From the NCBI GenBank assembly GCA_007375915.1, contig VMFF01000060.1, positions 1-5,639 of the forward strand: DNA of 5,639 nt, read 5' to 3'. The translations under genes were made by a program, and so were the position numbers. Positions 4,870 through 5,639 of the stretch are shown here, piece by piece (positions within the stretch are counted from its first letter, which is position 1; the number at the start of each line of letters is the position of its first letter). The notes under the pieces were generated by a model. That model saw only the letters and a program-made list of their open reading frames with translations, was not told where the DNA came from and searched no databases. The DNA comes from Candidatus Doudnabacteria bacterium Gr01-1014_77 (GTDB lineage: Bacteria > Patescibacteriota > Doudnabacteria > UBA920 > VMFF01).

Positions 4870-5639
4870 TAGAGTAGTGTGTTAGATTTAACATTTTTAC
4901 CAAGATGTTTGTAAGCAAGGTCTGTTGCTTCTCTTCCTTTTGGTGTTCTTTTAATAAAGCCAAGGCGGAGAAGATATGGTTCATAAACATCAGTTACAGT
5001 ATCTTCCTCTTCAGAAGTAGACATAGCCAGTGTCTTTAAACCAACAGGACCTCCTCCAAACTTATCAATCAAAGCCTCTAGAATACGTAAATCATTCCTG
5101 TCTAAACCCATTTCATCGATCTGAAGCATCTCAAGTGCTTTCTTAGAGGTTTCTGCGTTAATTTTACCATTGCCATGAACTTCAGCAAAATCACGAACTC
5201 TTTTTAAGAGCCTGTTTGCAATACGAGGTGTAAATCTAGAACGTTTAGCAAGTTCAGTAACAGCTTCCATTTCATATTCTAAACCAAGTAATTTAGCACT
5301 TCGTTGTAATATCTTCTCAACTTCTCCTTGTTCATAGAAATCAAGACGCTGAACCATTCCAAAACGGTCTCTTAAAGGCGCTGAAATCAAACCCATGCGA
5401 GTTGTTGCTCCAACGATCGTAAATTTAGGTAAAGACAAACGCATTGAACGAGCTCCTGGTCCTTTCCCTAAGACTAAATCTAGCGCAAACTCCTCCATAG
5501 CTGGATAGAGTATCTCTTCTACGTTTTTATTCAAGCGATGAATTTCATCTATAAACAAAATATCGTTTTCTGAAAGATTGCTTAAGATACTAGCAAGATC
5601 ACCGCCACGTTCAATGGATGGACCTGACGTTATCTTAAT
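4869..5639 (-). CDS. ruvB: Holliday junction branch migration helicase RuvB (5' end beyond window)
   Basis: RuvB is the hexameric AAA+ motor that, with RuvA, migrates Holliday junctions. The visible 256 residues begin IKITSGPSIERGGDLASILS, so roughly the first 85-95 residues, including Walker A, lie past position 5639. In fragment numbering: Walker B LFIDEIHRL (28-36), sensor 1 GATTR (77-81), arginine finger region PLRDRFG (88-94), sensor 2 TPRIANRLLKR (137-147), and the C-terminal winged helix GGPVGLKTLAMS through VYEPYLLRLGFIKRTPKGREAT (about 196-239). The TTG at 5558-5556 is an internal Leu codon, not the start. The gene ends TAA 4871-4869, overlapping the next ATG by one base. It has all expected motifs for its part and shows no lesion. 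Confidence 0.96.
   Translation of the reverse strand: MKITSGPSIERGGDLASILSNLSENDILFIDEIHRLNKNVEEILYPAMEEFALDLVLGKGPGARSMRLSLPKFTIVGATTRMGLISAPLRDRFGMVQRLDFYEQGEVEKILQRSAKLLGLEYEMEAVTELAKRSRFTPRIANRLLKRVRDFAEVHGNGKINAETSKKALEMLQIDEMGLDRNDLRILEALIDKFGGGPVGLKTLAMSTSEEEDTVTDVYEPYLLRLGFIKRTPKGREATDLAYKHLGKNVKSNTLL

Noticed and set aside
5556..5558. TTG at 5558 as the ruvB start
   Set aside because: The frame continues upstream to the window edge with conserved RuvB sequence (ITSGPSIERGGDLASIL), so this codon is an internal Leu in the Walker B region.
1..5639. Mobile elements, CRISPR arrays, tRNA or rRNA genes, or prophage
   Set aside because: I saw no transposase, terminal repeats, spaced direct repeats, or structured RNA genes; apart from the two intergenic regions the window is filled with housekeeping and small membrane-protein genes.

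Overview
This window is a chromosomal replication-origin locus from a low-GC bacterium. The protein sequences resemble, from memory and not from a search, those of the Patescibacteria (candidate phyla radiation). The DnaA N-terminus, the CTQENL start of DnaN, recF followed directly by a DUF721/DciA gene, and sparse Shine-Dalgarno use all fit that placement. Stops are TAA or TAG and no in-frame TGA occurs in the genes, so a TGA-glycine code is not needed. Lineage is inferred; gene identities are mostly secure.

Layout. At the left edge is the 5' end of rpmH (ribosomal protein L34) on the minus strand, running off the window. A 232-bp divergent intergenic region holds a near-consensus promoter for each of rpmH and dnaA, plus two DnaA-box-like 9-mers, one of them inside the dnaA promoter spacer. 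On the plus strand follow dnaA, a 241-bp intergenic oriC, dnaN, recF and a dciA-like gene. A perfect 12-bp-arm hairpin fills the gap between the converging stop codons of dciA and the minus-strand cluster. That cluster reads, in its own direction, ruvB (5' part missing), a 74-residue two-helix membrane protein, and a membrane-anchored bacterial PH-domain protein.

How the genes work together. DnaA binds and melts oriC, DciA is expected to help load the replicative helicase, DnaN is the sliding clamp, RecF acts in gap repair at stalled forks, and RuvB drives Holliday-junction migration. The dnaA-dnaN spacer shows the architecture of the Bacillus-type basal unwinding system: two abutting DnaA-box-like sites, a CCCC cluster, a run of DnaA-trios, then an AT-only stretch reaching the dnaN start codon.

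The most unusual point is that two adjacent essential genes look internally shortened. dnaA is split by a +1 frame change exactly where the domain II linker should be, and that linker is almost absent. dnaN is in frame but lacks roughly 65-70 residues across the domain 1/domain 2 boundary, about one of the six structural repeats of a clamp. recF, dciA and the visible part of ruvB look normal. Misassembly or mixed-strain collapse is the leading explanation; a real minimal initiator and clamp is possible and can be tested with reads. I found no mobile element, CRISPR array, tRNA or rRNA.
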